Positions 22,082-33,330 of a stretch of DNA of 64,000 nt are shown here, piece by piece. This stretch comes from Pyronema omphalodes. Taxonomy: Eukaryota > Ascomycota > Pezizomycetes > Pezizales > Pyronemataceae. The number at the start of each line of letters is the position of its first letter. The stretch's first letter is position 1. The position numbers and the translations under genes are program-made. The notes under the pieces were generated by a model. The model searched no databases, was not told the DNA's origin, and was given only the letters and a program-made list of their open reading frames with translations. The stretch covers positions 620,001-684,000 of the forward strand of contig JAJJXM010000025.1 in assembly GCA_024516155.1 (NCBI GenBank). Reading direction: 5' to 3'.

Positions 22082-24290
22082 ACGCCGCAAACTCGCTGGT
22101 AATTATTAGCTCAGCCTTGTATGGGGCGGCACTCAGCCGGGTTTTGGGGCTTAGTGCGGGTTTTACTCGGAATTGCTTTGGAGCTTAGGGGCTTCGGGGA
22201 TCGGGGATCGGAATTGCTTTGGGCTTGGAAAATTTGTTCGCTCAGCCTTTCCTTCGATCCCGAATTTCCATACATATCTGTTGAGGCTTCTAGTACAGGG
22301 CTGTCCGTTGCTTCAGCCGATCAGGGGTAGCTATTAGGCTATAGCTAGGACGGCTTTCTTTTTCACTTTCAATCTTTTTACTTTCCCAGAACTGAGACGA
22401 CACAGTCTGTGCGCATGTTCTGAGGACGACCCAGTGATCAAAGAAACTGGTTATGATTGCCGTATCCGTGATGTAATTTCGGATGAATACCGGTTGGTTG
22501 GTCGATTTTACAAAATGTTAAGCTTTTTTTCGATTCTAAGGTTAAGGGATTTCGAAATCGAGCTTTGGGATGGTGTTGAGCTAAATAACCTCACGATATG
22601 TAGTCAGCTATGGTCATAGGGGGTGGGCTTCTGGTGCGTTTTGATGTTGTTTTGGTTGCCTTTGGCTCCCTCTGGTCGCCTAGGTTCCGCCAATCGACGA
22701 CGACTGAACTGACTGAAACTAGCAGTAACAAACTAGCTAGCCAGTTAGCACAGTTTCTGTTAAATTGACATCTGCATACGATATGTACAGTACAGTGGCC
22801 TCGTGCTTCGTGCTGCATAAACAAGCTTGAGATATGCAAGACGCGCAGAAGGAAATTACACTGATGCGTTGTCAGCCCCTTGCATGCAGTGCCGCACCAT
22901 GGATGGACGAGTGAGAGATGTGATCAAGTTTTTGGATGCTGATCTTTATGCAGATAGACGAAAAATAATAAGATGAGGATGAAAAATGTAGGAGAAGACC
23001 GAGGTCTGGTGATTCGGATTTACGAGAATAAAGAGTTTCAGATTCTTTTTTTCTCGGCTGTTGGAGATGGTACAACTTTTTTTGTAACAAATAGTTGATA
23101 ATTAACTGTTGTGATAATGCTGATGATGATGTCTCCTCCCTTGAACTTATTCCATTCTCGCCGGACTTGTAGAAGTTCAATGTTGTGGAATCCAAATTCG
23201 ATTGTGCAGGCTGAATTCTCGCTCGTCATGGCCAATAAAAAATCACACTTTGAATCACTTCGTTTACTTGTGAACACCCTCAGGCTACTCTCCAGGCAGC
23301 ATTGAGATGGACGGCTGCAGATGGCCACCTAAATAGCCACTAAGATTTAATGCTTCACGGCGGGGTATTGTTTTTTTTTATGTGCCTGCAAACGCGAGAA
23401 AAAAAAAAGGCGATATGGAAAGTATAGTACTGGCTGACAGCCTGGGAGTCCTACTATTTTTGTCATCTTAAGGCTCGATTATCCTCGATTTTCCTCGATT
23501 AGGCCACTAGTAACCCCTCATTCACTCTATTTTCTGCTGGGATGAAGACGATCGATAGGGATTTCGGGATAATATTCTCTGGAACATACTGTATTTTACA
23601 CGTGCGCCAATCAAGTTTCATTGCAAGACCTCAGGTGTTTCGTCTAGCTGCAGTTAAGCGGAGTGAAGAAAATCGCCCAGCGGAATTTCAGCGAACGCTT
23701 GTTTTTTTTGTTTTGTTTTGTTTTATTTTGAGACCCCTGGCGATCTACCTTTAACTTAGCCAACCCCAAGACTGGTAGAAGACGAGGTCCTCCACCGGCA
23801 AGAAACAACACTGGACCGACCGAGGAACTGACACGGTGGAGATCCAATCGTTCTCAAGCTTCAAGCCACCGGTTCAACAGTCTACAAATCTCATTGTTTA
23901 GAGCCCATCGGTCTCCAGGTCCAATTGTTTCGAAGCCACCCGGTCCGAGTCTACACTTTCCGATCCACACTTTCACTGCCTCGCATTACATCGCACCACT
24001 CTCGTTAATCAAGATTTCATGTCGCCGGACGCTACTAATTGCACCAATTGAAAAGTCTCAAATCGACAGACTTATCCTCCCTACGAGTAAGTAGGTTCGG
24101 CAACCTGACACTAAAAGCTGGTAGCATGGTCTTGGCGTGATTTACTAAGAAATCCCGCAGTGTGCGGAGTGGTGAGTTTTGCGAAGTTTGCGGAGTTGAA
24201 TTTTGGCGAGAGAAAGAGCCGCATAGTAGCGTGAGAGAGCGCGCAAGCATCATGTGTCGCTGAAGAAAGCAATCGCCGCGAACACAAACA
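22082..24290. other. Gene-free DNA upstream of the Harbinger transposase
   Basis: I see no supportable gene. Minus-strand frames at 22872-23328 are short and unrecognised. The left end of the Harbinger element must lie somewhere here, but I could not match an inverted terminal repeat to the right side. The stretch just before the transposase has tgcggag phrases near 24160-24200. Confidence 0.5.
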
Positions 24291-25509
24291 ATGCTGCTGC
24301 ACAATGCTATCGCATTGGCTGGCGCTGGAGTGGCTGCAATTTTGGTTTTGCACCAGCATGAGGTGGAGAAAGAGGAGGAAGAGCGACGTCAAAGTGAAAG
24401 CCGAATGCGCCCGAGGCGCAACAGACCGCGGGTATACCGATACCGCCCTGTGCTGCCAGTTCCAGAGGGACCCGAATTCGACCTCGACACGTACAACGAT
24501 GTGTTCTGCATCGAATACTTTCGGTAGGTACACTGCCGCGGGATATTTTCTAACTCTTCTTGTGCTAACTATACACAGATTCACTCAAACACAGCTGCGC
24601 CTAATGCTACATCATTTTGATCTTGGCAGCATCGAGTATCGATACCGACAGAAATGCCGACCGGAAACAGCTCTGTGCATCGTCCTGTACCGCCTCTCGT
24701 CTCCAACCCGCTACAAAGAGATCATGAGTCTTTTCCGAAGATCTCGGCCATGGTTGGCAGTCATATTCAATGATGTGATATGCCACCTGATTGAACGCTA
24801 TCGGAATAAGCTTGAATGGGATTCCAATCGGCTGACAAGGCAAACACTTGAGCGCTATGCAGCAGCTGTTGGGAATGTTGCAAATTGCCGCAATGTTTGG
24901 GGATTTATTGATGGTACTATGCGTGCAATCAACCGGCCGAAGGAAAATCAAAACCTTTTTTATTCCGGCTATAAAAAATGTCACGCCCTAAAATACCAGG
25001 CAGTTACAACTCCGGATGGCCTTATGAGCCATATGTCTGGCCCCTGGGAAGGTCATTGTGGGGATTTCCGGATGTATGTGGAGTCAGGATTGCGGCAAAG
25101 GCTCGAGGAGGTCAACAGAAATGGGCTGGGTCAAGATATTCCAGCGGATCGACTGTATATCTATGGTGATCCTGCTTATGGACTTAGTTATGGAATTCTC
25201 AGTGGGTACAAAGTACGCCCGGGAAGACCACTAACAGCACAAGAGCGGGAACACAATAGGGTTATGTCTACTGTCAGGATTAGTGTAGAACATGGATTTG
25301 GAAAAGTGATGATGCTCTGGAGTTTTAATGGCTTTAAGAACAAATTGAAGGTTGGTTTGTCACCGGTAGCAGCATACTTTATGGTTTCAGTATTACTGTC
25401 TAATATCCATACCTGCTTCAACGGTAGTCAGACCAGCCAGCAATTCAACTGCGAGCCACCTCCGATTGGTGTTTATTTGTATTTATCACCAGAAGAACAG
25501 AATTCATGA
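24291..25509 (+). CDS. PIF/Harbinger DDE transposase
   Basis: Cut-and-paste transposase with an RNase H-like DDE fold. The predicted exons 24291-24523 and 24579-25509 are joined across a 55-bp GT-AG intron with a gctaac branch point, giving 387 residues. Without splicing the first frame stops after 78 codons; splicing yields the continuous EYFRFTQTQLRLML, typical of the family's N-terminal helix region. The catalytic residues appear in GFIDGT (D189), YGDPAYG (D275) and SVEHGFG (E315). The family phrase YSGYKKCHALKYQ follows the first Asp. The first ATG of the spliced frame is used; its extreme N-terminus (LLHNAIALAGAG) is unlike a transposase and may be wrong. No internal stops or frameshifts are seen. 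It converges on the trihelix-like gene. Confidence 0.9.
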
Positions 25510-25552
25510 TTTTGTAATCCATAAAAGAAATATTCATTGCAAAAGTCTTATA

Positions 25553-25639
25553 GTATTTACTTATTCAATTTCAAGAGGACTGTATTTACTTATTTAATTT
25601 CAAGAGGACTGTATTTACTTATTTAATTTCAAGAGGACT
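25553..25639. repeat. Three tandem 29-bp units at the Myb-like gene stop
   Basis: Three copies of a 29-base unit starting gtatttacttattt and ending caagaggact, at 25553, 25582 and 25611. The third copy contains the minus-strand stop and the last codons of the trihelix-like gene, so the other two are duplications of the gene's 3' end into the intergenic gap. Confidence 0.95.
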
Positions 25640-26757
25640 GCTGCCAACATCTCACGCATTTCATTGCGGGACTTCTCTGCCTCCTTCCTATCTTCCTCTC
25701 TTATCCGCAGATCTTCCTCCCGTTGTCTTTCAATCTTTGTTTGCAACTCATCAATCATCCTGGTACCCGAGTTGATCTCGGCACCTCTCACAATTGCCCG
25801 TTCCAACCCCCTCCCAAAATCCTTCAATGCAAACATCAATTTATCCGAGGAATCAGTAATTCTCCTCCTCTTGTTTCCCAGGGGCTCCTCAGAATCCACC
25901 TCATACTCCGAGTCCATTTCTATCATGTTTTCTCCCTCCTCTTGTTCTTCATGCTCCCTTTTTTTTCTCTGACTAACTGGCTTGAATAAGGAAGCTCTTC
26001 GCTCAGATGCTTCCTGGGCTTCTTTTTCTTTCTCAGCCGCAGTCTTTTTCAAATCCTCCCTTGCCTTCTTTTTCTCATCCTCAATTGCCACTAAAACATC
26101 AAGGGCCTGAAGCAACTCCGTGTCTTGTTGCACGGTCCCAGATTCCTTTTTCTGTCGTGCAAGAACAATGCGGCGACTAGCAACCATATCATCAACTGTG
26201 CTTTGTGGGTCTCTGAGCAACAGACCACACTCTTGTTGCAACAACAGCGACATTTTCTGCCAGAACTGTTTTTTGTTCCCATATACATTTTCCTCATTGT
26301 ACTCAATACAGAATTTGATGAGAGCCAGCCGGTCATCATCATTGATGAGGGTTCCTTTGCGCATGGGAGGCTGCGCAACCAGCACAGGATTGAAGGTAGC
26401 TGCGCCGAGAGGAGCTGCGCTTGGAGTAGCTGCAGTTCGAGGTACCGGGGCGGAGATGGTCATGGTAGGTAGACTCGGGGGTTGCGCAACAGGGCAAGGA
26501 GCTGGAAGTATGGATGTCACCGGGGCGGGCATAGGGAGCTGCATATTTATCTGGGGTAGCTGGACCGGTAGTGGTGGAGGCAGGCCTGATTGCAAAGTTG
26601 CATAGCGGCTGCTGAATGGGTACGGTTGAATCGGATGAGGAGGAAATGGCGGTATCGCAGTTGAGAGGACGGTCGTATGCGGTACAAAATCAGCTTGCTG
26701 GGCAGCGCCTGCTTGTTGTGGGACTTTGCTGTTGTCCATGATGTTCTGGGCGAGCAT
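25615..26757 (-). CDS. Harbinger-associated Myb/trihelix-like DNA-binding protein
   Basis: Second gene of the Harbinger element, predicted to bind the element ends and bring in the transposase. A single frame of 380 residues starts at the ATG at 26757; one codon upstream is GTG. Residues 1-130 are Pro/Ala-rich and low in complexity. About 138-205 forms a compact segment with IKFCIEYNEENVYGNKKQFW and later VDDMVASRR, resembling the Myb/SANT-like (trihelix) fold seen with these transposases. It is followed by a Lys/Glu-rich helix, a KRRR patch and a C-terminal coiled coil rich in Glu/Arg. The assignment rests on this layout and on its partner gene; the domain match is my judgement. Confidence 0.7.
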   Translation of the reverse strand: MLAQNIMDNSKVPQQAGAAQQADFVPHTTVLSTAIPPFPPHPIQPYPFSSRYATLQSGLPPPLPVQLPQINMQLPMPAPVTSILPAPCPVAQPPSLPTMTISAPVPRTAATPSAAPLGAATFNPVLVAQPPMRKGTLINDDDRLALIKFCIEYNEENVYGNKKQFWQKMSLLLQQECGLLLRDPQSTVDDMVASRRIVLARQKKESGTVQQDTELLQALDVLVAIEDEKKKAREDLKKTAAEKEKEAQEASERRASLFKPVSQRKKREHEEQEEGENMIEMDSEYEVDSEEPLGNKRRRITDSSDKLMFALKDFGRGLERAIVRGAEINSGTRMIDELQTKIERQREEDLRIREEDRKEAEKSRNEMREMLAAVLLKLNK

Positions 26758-27154
26758 CACTTCACTGCAGCGATGATTCCCCTCGCGAAAATCTCGCTTA
26801 CCTGCATGCCATGCCCAACCACACTTCTTTGGGTTCGCTCCTGAAAGTTTTGAAAAGTTTTAGGGCCAGGTGGGAACTCCTTAGTTTTAGCGTAAAAAAC
26901 TTTTCAGACGGCGCTAGGGGGAGCTAATTATGCATACTAGAGACCAGAGGTGATAGCCTCCGAATGATAGCGCGCTGCCGAATCCCTCTAGTGAGTGCAA
27001 ACGCGCTGTGGTCATTCTGCATCGACGGTGGAGCTGCAAGCAGTTCTCGTCGAATGAAAATCAAAATGGGAGCTGAGAATCCTGCACGTACAGCTCAACT
27101 GACACCCACCCACAGATCCGCCCCAAGAAGCGATAACTCCCGCAGAGTTTATCG
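26758..27154. promoter_or_regulatory. Shared upstream region, Harbinger Myb-like gene and RhoGAP gene
   Basis: About 400 bases between two divergent starts. The right end of the transposon must lie here, so the promoter of the RhoGAP gene has either been shortened or interrupted. No TATA box or inverted repeat is clear. Confidence 0.4.
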
Positions 27155-30100
27155 ATGGCTCAGGCACCCCGCGCGCGGACATCCCGTCGCTCACGCCCCT
27201 CGCTCGCCGCCATTACCGATAGCGGTTACGAGCCTTCAAGCACAGTAGGATATGGAAAGAACATGCTCCCCCGATCATTGTCACGAAACACCAGCTCTCC
27301 CAACTTTATTCAAATGGTAGGCCGGGAGAAGGAAAAGGATCTTAGGAGACGCCTTCTGGTGGACATGTTTGCAGACGGAGATGAGCGTGCACATAACCCT
27401 TCAGCAACATTACGCAGCCTCCGCGCCCTGTCATCATTTGACGTCGACGGTGAGGCCGCGGGAGATTCTAGCGGCACCATTACGGGCAGGAGCGGATCGT
27501 CGGTCCATCCCAAGTCTAGCACGATTTCTCGAAGCGCTACTATTAGTTCCGCCTGGAGTGGAGTTAGCAACAGACTCTTTATGGAATCCGTTCTTGGCAC
27601 GGGAAATGAGCAACGACAGACGAACGACTTTACTGAGCAGTTCGACCGACTAGCGAAGAAGCATGGGATCCAGCCGTTTCCAGTAGATTATAAAGCGGAA
27701 CCCACCTCCGTTTCAGTCTCGAGTGCATCTCGAGAGCAAAGTTCAGGCGAATCGACACCGACTATGGGAGGGAATAGGTTTTGGAACAAGCTTCTGGGAC
27801 GGACACCGTCGACGGTGGACGTCTCCAAACAACACGGAAACATGAAGCTCACACTTACGAAACGGCGACACCCGAATATCAGCGATTTGGCAGCCATTGG
27901 AAGGGGGAAACGCGACTCGTTGAAGGGAATGCATTTGGAGGATATGATTAGACTCGGCGGCGTCGCTATCTTCAACCTGCCGCTTGGATTGGCTCCCGGC
28001 GATCTGCTCATCCCAACATGCATCCACGCTGCTGCGCAGTTTCTACTGAACAACGGTACGCATGGGATACATGGGTGCATTAGATGCATATCTATCACCA
28101 CGCACATACTGACTTTACCACAGGGCTGAAGACGCCGGGAATTTTCAGAGTATCGGGTAACGTGAGCACGGTCTATGCGCTGTACGATTTCTACCAGAAG
28201 CAATTGGAGGAAAACAACAACGAGGCCGTCGTCGCGACTACTGCGCTTGCGAGGCTACCGAGCCATATTCACTACTCGATTCACGACGTTGCGCATTTGT
28301 TCCGAAAACTCTTACATGGACTTCCTGGTGGATTGTTAGGGTCTCCTTCAGTATTCCAAGCATTGTACAACATTCATCGCTTTGTGTATCCAGATCCGTC
28401 TTTGGGAGATGAAATGACGAGAAAGGTCAAACCACGGATGATTGCACTTGCGATATCGTCAGTCAATCTTCATTTCCGTATTTCGTTGATCTGCGCTGTT
28501 TTTGGTTTGTTACGGGCTATTACATTGGCAAATGAACAGGAGGTGGAGACCAAAGTAAAGGACCCACATGAAATGTTTGCTTCCATCAAAGAGGATGCAT
28601 TAGGAATCGTTTTTGGACCTTTACTTTTGGGAGACAAGTCCGACCACATCCTTACGGACGATTTGGAGGACCGTGGTGGATTACTAGTCTTGCCATCAGT
28701 GGATCCTACCGCAACTGCCACTAAGCGAAACAAGAGTACAAAGAGCAGATCAAAAATTGACATGAGTTTCAACAAGAAAAATCTCGAAAAGACGCGTCGT
28801 GCAGCAATGGTCTGCCAGATGCTAATTGATAACTGGGAGGATATTGTTTATCAAATGAAGAAAATTAATACTCTTGCAACAACAGCACAGGCTTATGATC
28901 TCCCCGCTCAAACTGGTGGAGAGTTCAAATATGTTTCAGAATCATCAAAGAAGGGAACTATGCGTGACGACATGGGAAGAACTTCGACTCTCAAGAGTCA
29001 GAAGGGAAGTTACCGCAGCGGAACAGTTCGCAGCGCCCGTCATACCCCAGCCCCTGTACCCGAGCCTGTTAAACACAAATATCACTCCATCGCCGGTCAC
29101 CACATTCCTATGCCGAATTTCGGTCACAACTTTCACTCGCTTCATGCCTCGGATTTACCTGACTTGATGCGTTTCTCGGCCCGCAATTCTCATGAGCAAG
29201 AATCTGAAGAGCAACTACCAGTTCCTTTAGTTGCAGAGAAGCGCGACATGGAACCAATGACACCCATCACAGAAACGACACCAATTACCCAGATGACGCC
29301 GATTAGAACTCTGCCTCGCCCCGATATCCCCGAGCCTGAGGCATCACCAAACTGGCGTGTTATCACTCCTGAACAAACAACCGAGCCCTCTACCCCCACC
29401 CGCAACACCTTCAATATTACTACCAAACAACCTGTTTTAGAGCGCATCCCCTATGATCAGGAAACCTCTCAATCCTCCAGCCACAGTCGCAACAGCAGCC
29501 GAAGTTCCAGGAATAGATCTCCAGTCTTCGACCCTACTGCATCCCCGCCGATCTCAATCATGGCTCAACCGGCTATTAGACCTGGCCCTCGCCGCGAGCT
29601 CGCCCCGGCATTCGAAGAATCCCCCAACTTCCGCGTCCAAAGCAACACATCCATGCTTTCGGAAGCTCCTAGTGAACGATCTTCTCGCCGCGGTATTAGC
29701 CCTATTCCAGAATTTGAGCGCCCTTCTGCACCGGAACCTCCCGAAGACCCAGAGGATCCTGATGATCGCCCTATCACCCCCCGCCCGTTATCTTTTAAGA
29801 AAAAGACCCCCTCCCCCAACTTTTCCATCTACGAAGACAACTCCCCCGCTCCTAGCAGCCGGCAATCATCCCGCTCTCCGAGATTAACTCTTACTAAACC
29901 CAACTCACGCTCCCCAATCACGTTGAAACCCGGATCGGGATCAAGAGGTCCATCCCCCAACACCCGTCCCCTTTTACCCGCTACCACATCCACAAACCGT
30001 CGCCGCGCCGCCACCATAGAAAGCGATTTCGAAGATCGATTCGTCTTCGACCCAGAAGGAAAGAAAAATAACTCAGCGCTCTACGCGGAAATAAGAAGGC

Positions 30101-30420
30101 TGCAGCGCATGGTAGATGCCAAGAATGAGGAGGCGATACAAACTAGAAAGGAGCTTGAGTTGGCCAGAAACATGGCGAATGCTGGAACCTTGAGTCAGCT
30201 TGTGAGGGAGTGTCAGGAGGAGGTCAAGATTTGGAGAAACAGGGCGGAATGGGCAGAGAAGATGCTGAGGGAGAGAGGAATCGGTATGGAAGGCATGCCT
30301 GCCGCCCCTGATCAGCAGCGGCAGGTGCCCCCCAGTTTGCAGGCGGGTTTTACGGGGAGCAACAGAGGACCTCCTCCGGCAGCGAGGAGGGGGACAGCGC
30401 ATAGGTATAGTGTTTCCTAA
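27155..30420 (+). CDS. RhoGAP domain protein with coiled-coil C-terminus
   Basis: GTPase-activating protein for Rho-family GTPases, acting in polarity and the actin cytoskeleton. Exons 27155-28055 and 28124-30420 with a 68-bp intron give 1065 residues. Residues 1-260 are Ser/Thr-rich and probably disordered. The RhoGAP domain spans about 265-500: it opens with FNLPLGLAPGDLLIPTC and has GIFRVSGN with the arginine finger at R309, then a FRKLLHGLPGGLL segment and later FGPLLLGD. Residues about 600-960 are Ser/Pro-rich with many SP/TP sites. A short coiled coil (AEIRRLQRMVDAKNEEA and following helix) lies near 965-1040. The start is the first ATG of the open frame; an extra upstream exon is possible. 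A PIF/Harbinger element sits just upstream. Confidence 0.9.
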
Positions 30421-30678
30421 GCGCTTTTGCCACTCTAGCTCCCAGAAAGATAAAGAAAAAAAAAGAAAGACAGAAAGCTTGCAGGCGAGTCACCAGTTTA
30501 GTCCCCAGCGGGTTACAACTGGTGTATAGTGCGCAGTGCGATATCACACTTACTTTACATTCTACCCCAAGCTTTTGGATCGTATTATCGGTATTTCGGA
30601 TGGTATTTGGATATGGTGTTCTGTTTATGGATCGGTCGGTGTTTTGTGTTTTTTTTGGTTCGGCGCACATGCATGGTT

Positions 30679-30711
<33 letters not shown>

Positions 30712-33191
30712 CGAAGTGGTGAAAAGGATCCACATATCGAGAAATGTTTGCCTTTTTTTATAGCGCATTATTTTGGGGGGGATATCTTGCAACAGCGGCA
30801 TTGTTTTGGGGATTTTGCGATTTTTATCAGCATGGCATGCATGGTTTGGATGCATTTTGAGGAGGGGAAAAGTAAAAAGTACCTTTTTGGCATTTTGAAT
30901 ATTGGGTATTATAGTAAGAGGAGGAAATCAATCGGTATTGCGATTTAACCAATTAATCAGCAGAAGACGAGTTAAGAGAAGGAAGACGAGGAAGAGGAAG
31001 AGGATAAAGAGCAGGATTGGGTTGGTATCAAGAGGAGGAAAGTTTTGCTAAACTCGGTATGGGAAGATTTTTTTAATTTTTAAACAACAAGAAAGCTTCA
31101 GAAAGAGGGGAGAATATGATACGAGTGGTAGTAGGTGGATGGATGGATGGATGGATGGATGTTTTTTTACGGGTTTCCTTTGTCTCTTTATTTTCCTTTT
31201 TTTTTCTCTTTCCTTGGTTACGGACTTTGATGGCATGAATTGCATATGGTGTTAGGGTTTTTATGGTCATGTATGAAGATGGAATGCGGTTTATTTTTTC
31301 TTCTTTTTTTCTTAGTTATTAGTTGGTAATTTTTATTGAATACCTACCTACTTACTTATCTCTCTCTACTTTTGGATGTGTGACTTTCCGATGCGGGTGT
31401 GGCGGGAGGGGGGACACGGGGGGAAAGTGATGTTTATGTTAGCCCCATGTGATGGAATATGCGAGATGCGAGATATGAGAGATACACCAACACCAAATCT
31501 CACCCGCAAGCCAAAAGCCAGAACTTGGAAGCGAGCCCTGCACCCTAAAACCCACACGCTAAACCTGAACCCTAATTCCATCATCCATAGTGACCACAAC
31601 ACTAGTTTATTTGCCATCAATGATGATGTCAATAGTTTTATTTCCCGTTAGGTTCTTCGCTTCTTGTACATACATCGCTTGCCTCGCTTACATAGTTTAC
31701 TTTACTAATTAGCATCGAGGTGTCGCTTATGCTCGATTATACTCGCTTCGGATCGCTTAATTGCTATGTACACTGACATTCTTTACTACCACGTCTTCTT
31801 AAGGATTCTGCTTGGAAATTTACAGATACATAGCATATGGAATCTAGAATCCGTAACTTATGAATCCCTATCTAGGTCTCCGTACATATAGCTCTATCTG
31901 GAGCCGTACGCGAGAAAGGCCTATATAAAGCAGCCCGTGGCGCTGCATAGATCCAGGCGCGGGAAGCTTATGCTGCTTAAGAGATAACGACTTCCCAGTC
32001 GGTAGCTTGAGGCAGTAATAGAAGCAGAGGTAAAGGTAGAGGTGAAGATATCATCCATCGCCAACCATCTGCAGCCATCAATAGAGTCCAGCCCTGGGTT
32101 GAACAGGGCTGTAAGTCTTACGAAATAAGACAGAATACAATATGAGAATAAACAAGCTAAACAACGCCGTCTGTTCCGATTAATGTAATACTTTCATCGT
32201 ACTCTTGTATCCTGCGGTGTATTACCCATCACCTATCATCACTCGATATTACTCGATATGTATGTACAAAAATTATTTTCTCCCCTCGTAGCTCTAGGTT
32301 GGGTTGGGCTGTAGCTCGCATCAAAATAAAATAAAAAGCTATTTGGAAAAAAAAAGAATATGGAAAACGTCGTCTGTGCAAGTTAACCTAACACGCTCAT
32401 CGTACTCTTGCATCCTGTGACAACTCTCCCTAGTCCAATGAGTCCATGATCTGCGAACCGTGTTAAACCTCCAGTAGCCAGGTATCCAAAGAACTCAATC
32501 AATTTGAGTCCCTGATACTACAAGCCCTCCAGTTCTTTCAGAAAGTGATGTGCCGTAAGCCTTGGAAGTTCATTGGACCGTTTTTTGTCGTACACAACGT
32601 CCCGGCGTAATGTTACTATAATTGGAAAAGCCTTGCCACTACCGTCCGATAAGTCAGTGTAAGAAGCTTGATTCTAATCCCGGGAGTTGGATTTTGAAAT
32701 TCTACCAATCATTGAAGTACGAAAACAACCTTCAGCTGAGAACAAGGACTTTAATGTTCAACGAACTTGCATCATTGCGCCGTTTTTGTGATTGTTATAT
32801 GACCGTTTGCACGGATTCGGGCCTTGTAAAATGCCTCAGTAACCGTTTCAAATGTCGCCATTGATCTAATCTATTGTACATGGTTACCAGATTTCAGCAG
32901 TAAAAGCTTTATCCAACATCTCCTTGAAAATACATCATAATCAGCTGACATTTTCATTAATCTCAATATCAACGTGGATAAACGAATCGACTTGCCCGGT
33001 TCTAGGTCTGGGTTATTATTATCCCATATCTCCCCACAATTTCCAGCGCTCACGATCCCAGGATACGATACACAAAATATCTATCCGATAGCTTCCGTCC
33101 GCAAGGTAACGTCACACTAGTACATCACATATCACGACGCTTGTACGTCAAGTACAAATGTATCTCTGTACCCTCAGTTGAAATTTTTCTG
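30421..33191. other. Gene-free DNA with poly-T run and possible LTR remnants
   Basis: Contains a poly-T run of about 32 bases at 30680-30711 and a tggatgga array at about 31136-31160. Near 31900-32420 is a stretch that may be LTR debris: a tataaag motif, an agccctg hairpin, and a phrase (cgccgtctgt...tcatcgtactcttgtatcctg) at about 32166-32215 that recurs diverged at about 32368-32417. No coding gene is supportable. Confidence 0.5.
30680..30711. repeat. Poly-T run of ~32 bases
   Basis: Uninterrupted T tract about 260 bases after the RhoGAP gene. It is probably simple-repeat expansion; no retroelement remnant is visible beside it. Confidence 0.8.
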
Positions 33192-33198
33192 TATAAAG
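33192..33198 (+). promoter_or_regulatory. TATA box of the small secreted-protein gene
   Basis: The sequence tataaag stands about 133 bases before the ATG, followed by a C/T-rich tract (accccccttta) and a pyrimidine/CA-rich leader, a common arrangement in highly expressed fungal genes. Position and context support it; it is not proven. Confidence 0.5.
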
Positions 33199-33330
33199 AC
33201 CCCCCTTTACCCCCTATCCAGAAACGTTTAACCCACAGAACTCTTTAGCAGTCTAAGACCATCCAATCATCCAGTCTTCACCCATCAATCCCAGAATTCC
33301 AACAAATACCTTCCCATCCAAAAAACAAAT

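Larger units (their letters stand above)
24291..26757. mobile_element. Two-gene PIF/Harbinger DNA transposon (coding core)
   Basis: Coordinates cover only the two genes; the termini lie outside. A spliced DDE transposase runs on the plus strand and a Myb/trihelix-like gene runs toward it on the minus strand, with about 105 bases between their stop codons. This pairing is the hallmark of PIF/Harbinger elements, in which both proteins are needed for transposition. Both frames are open and the catalytic residues are present, so the element looks young. Inverted terminal repeats and a 3-bp TTA/TAA duplication are expected, but I could not identify them. Confidence 0.85.

Noticed and set aside
24108..24130. 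Possible Harbinger terminal repeat (acactaaaagctgg) against 26880-26895 in reverse
   Set aside because: Only a partial match with a gap, no matching 3-bp target duplication; could be chance.
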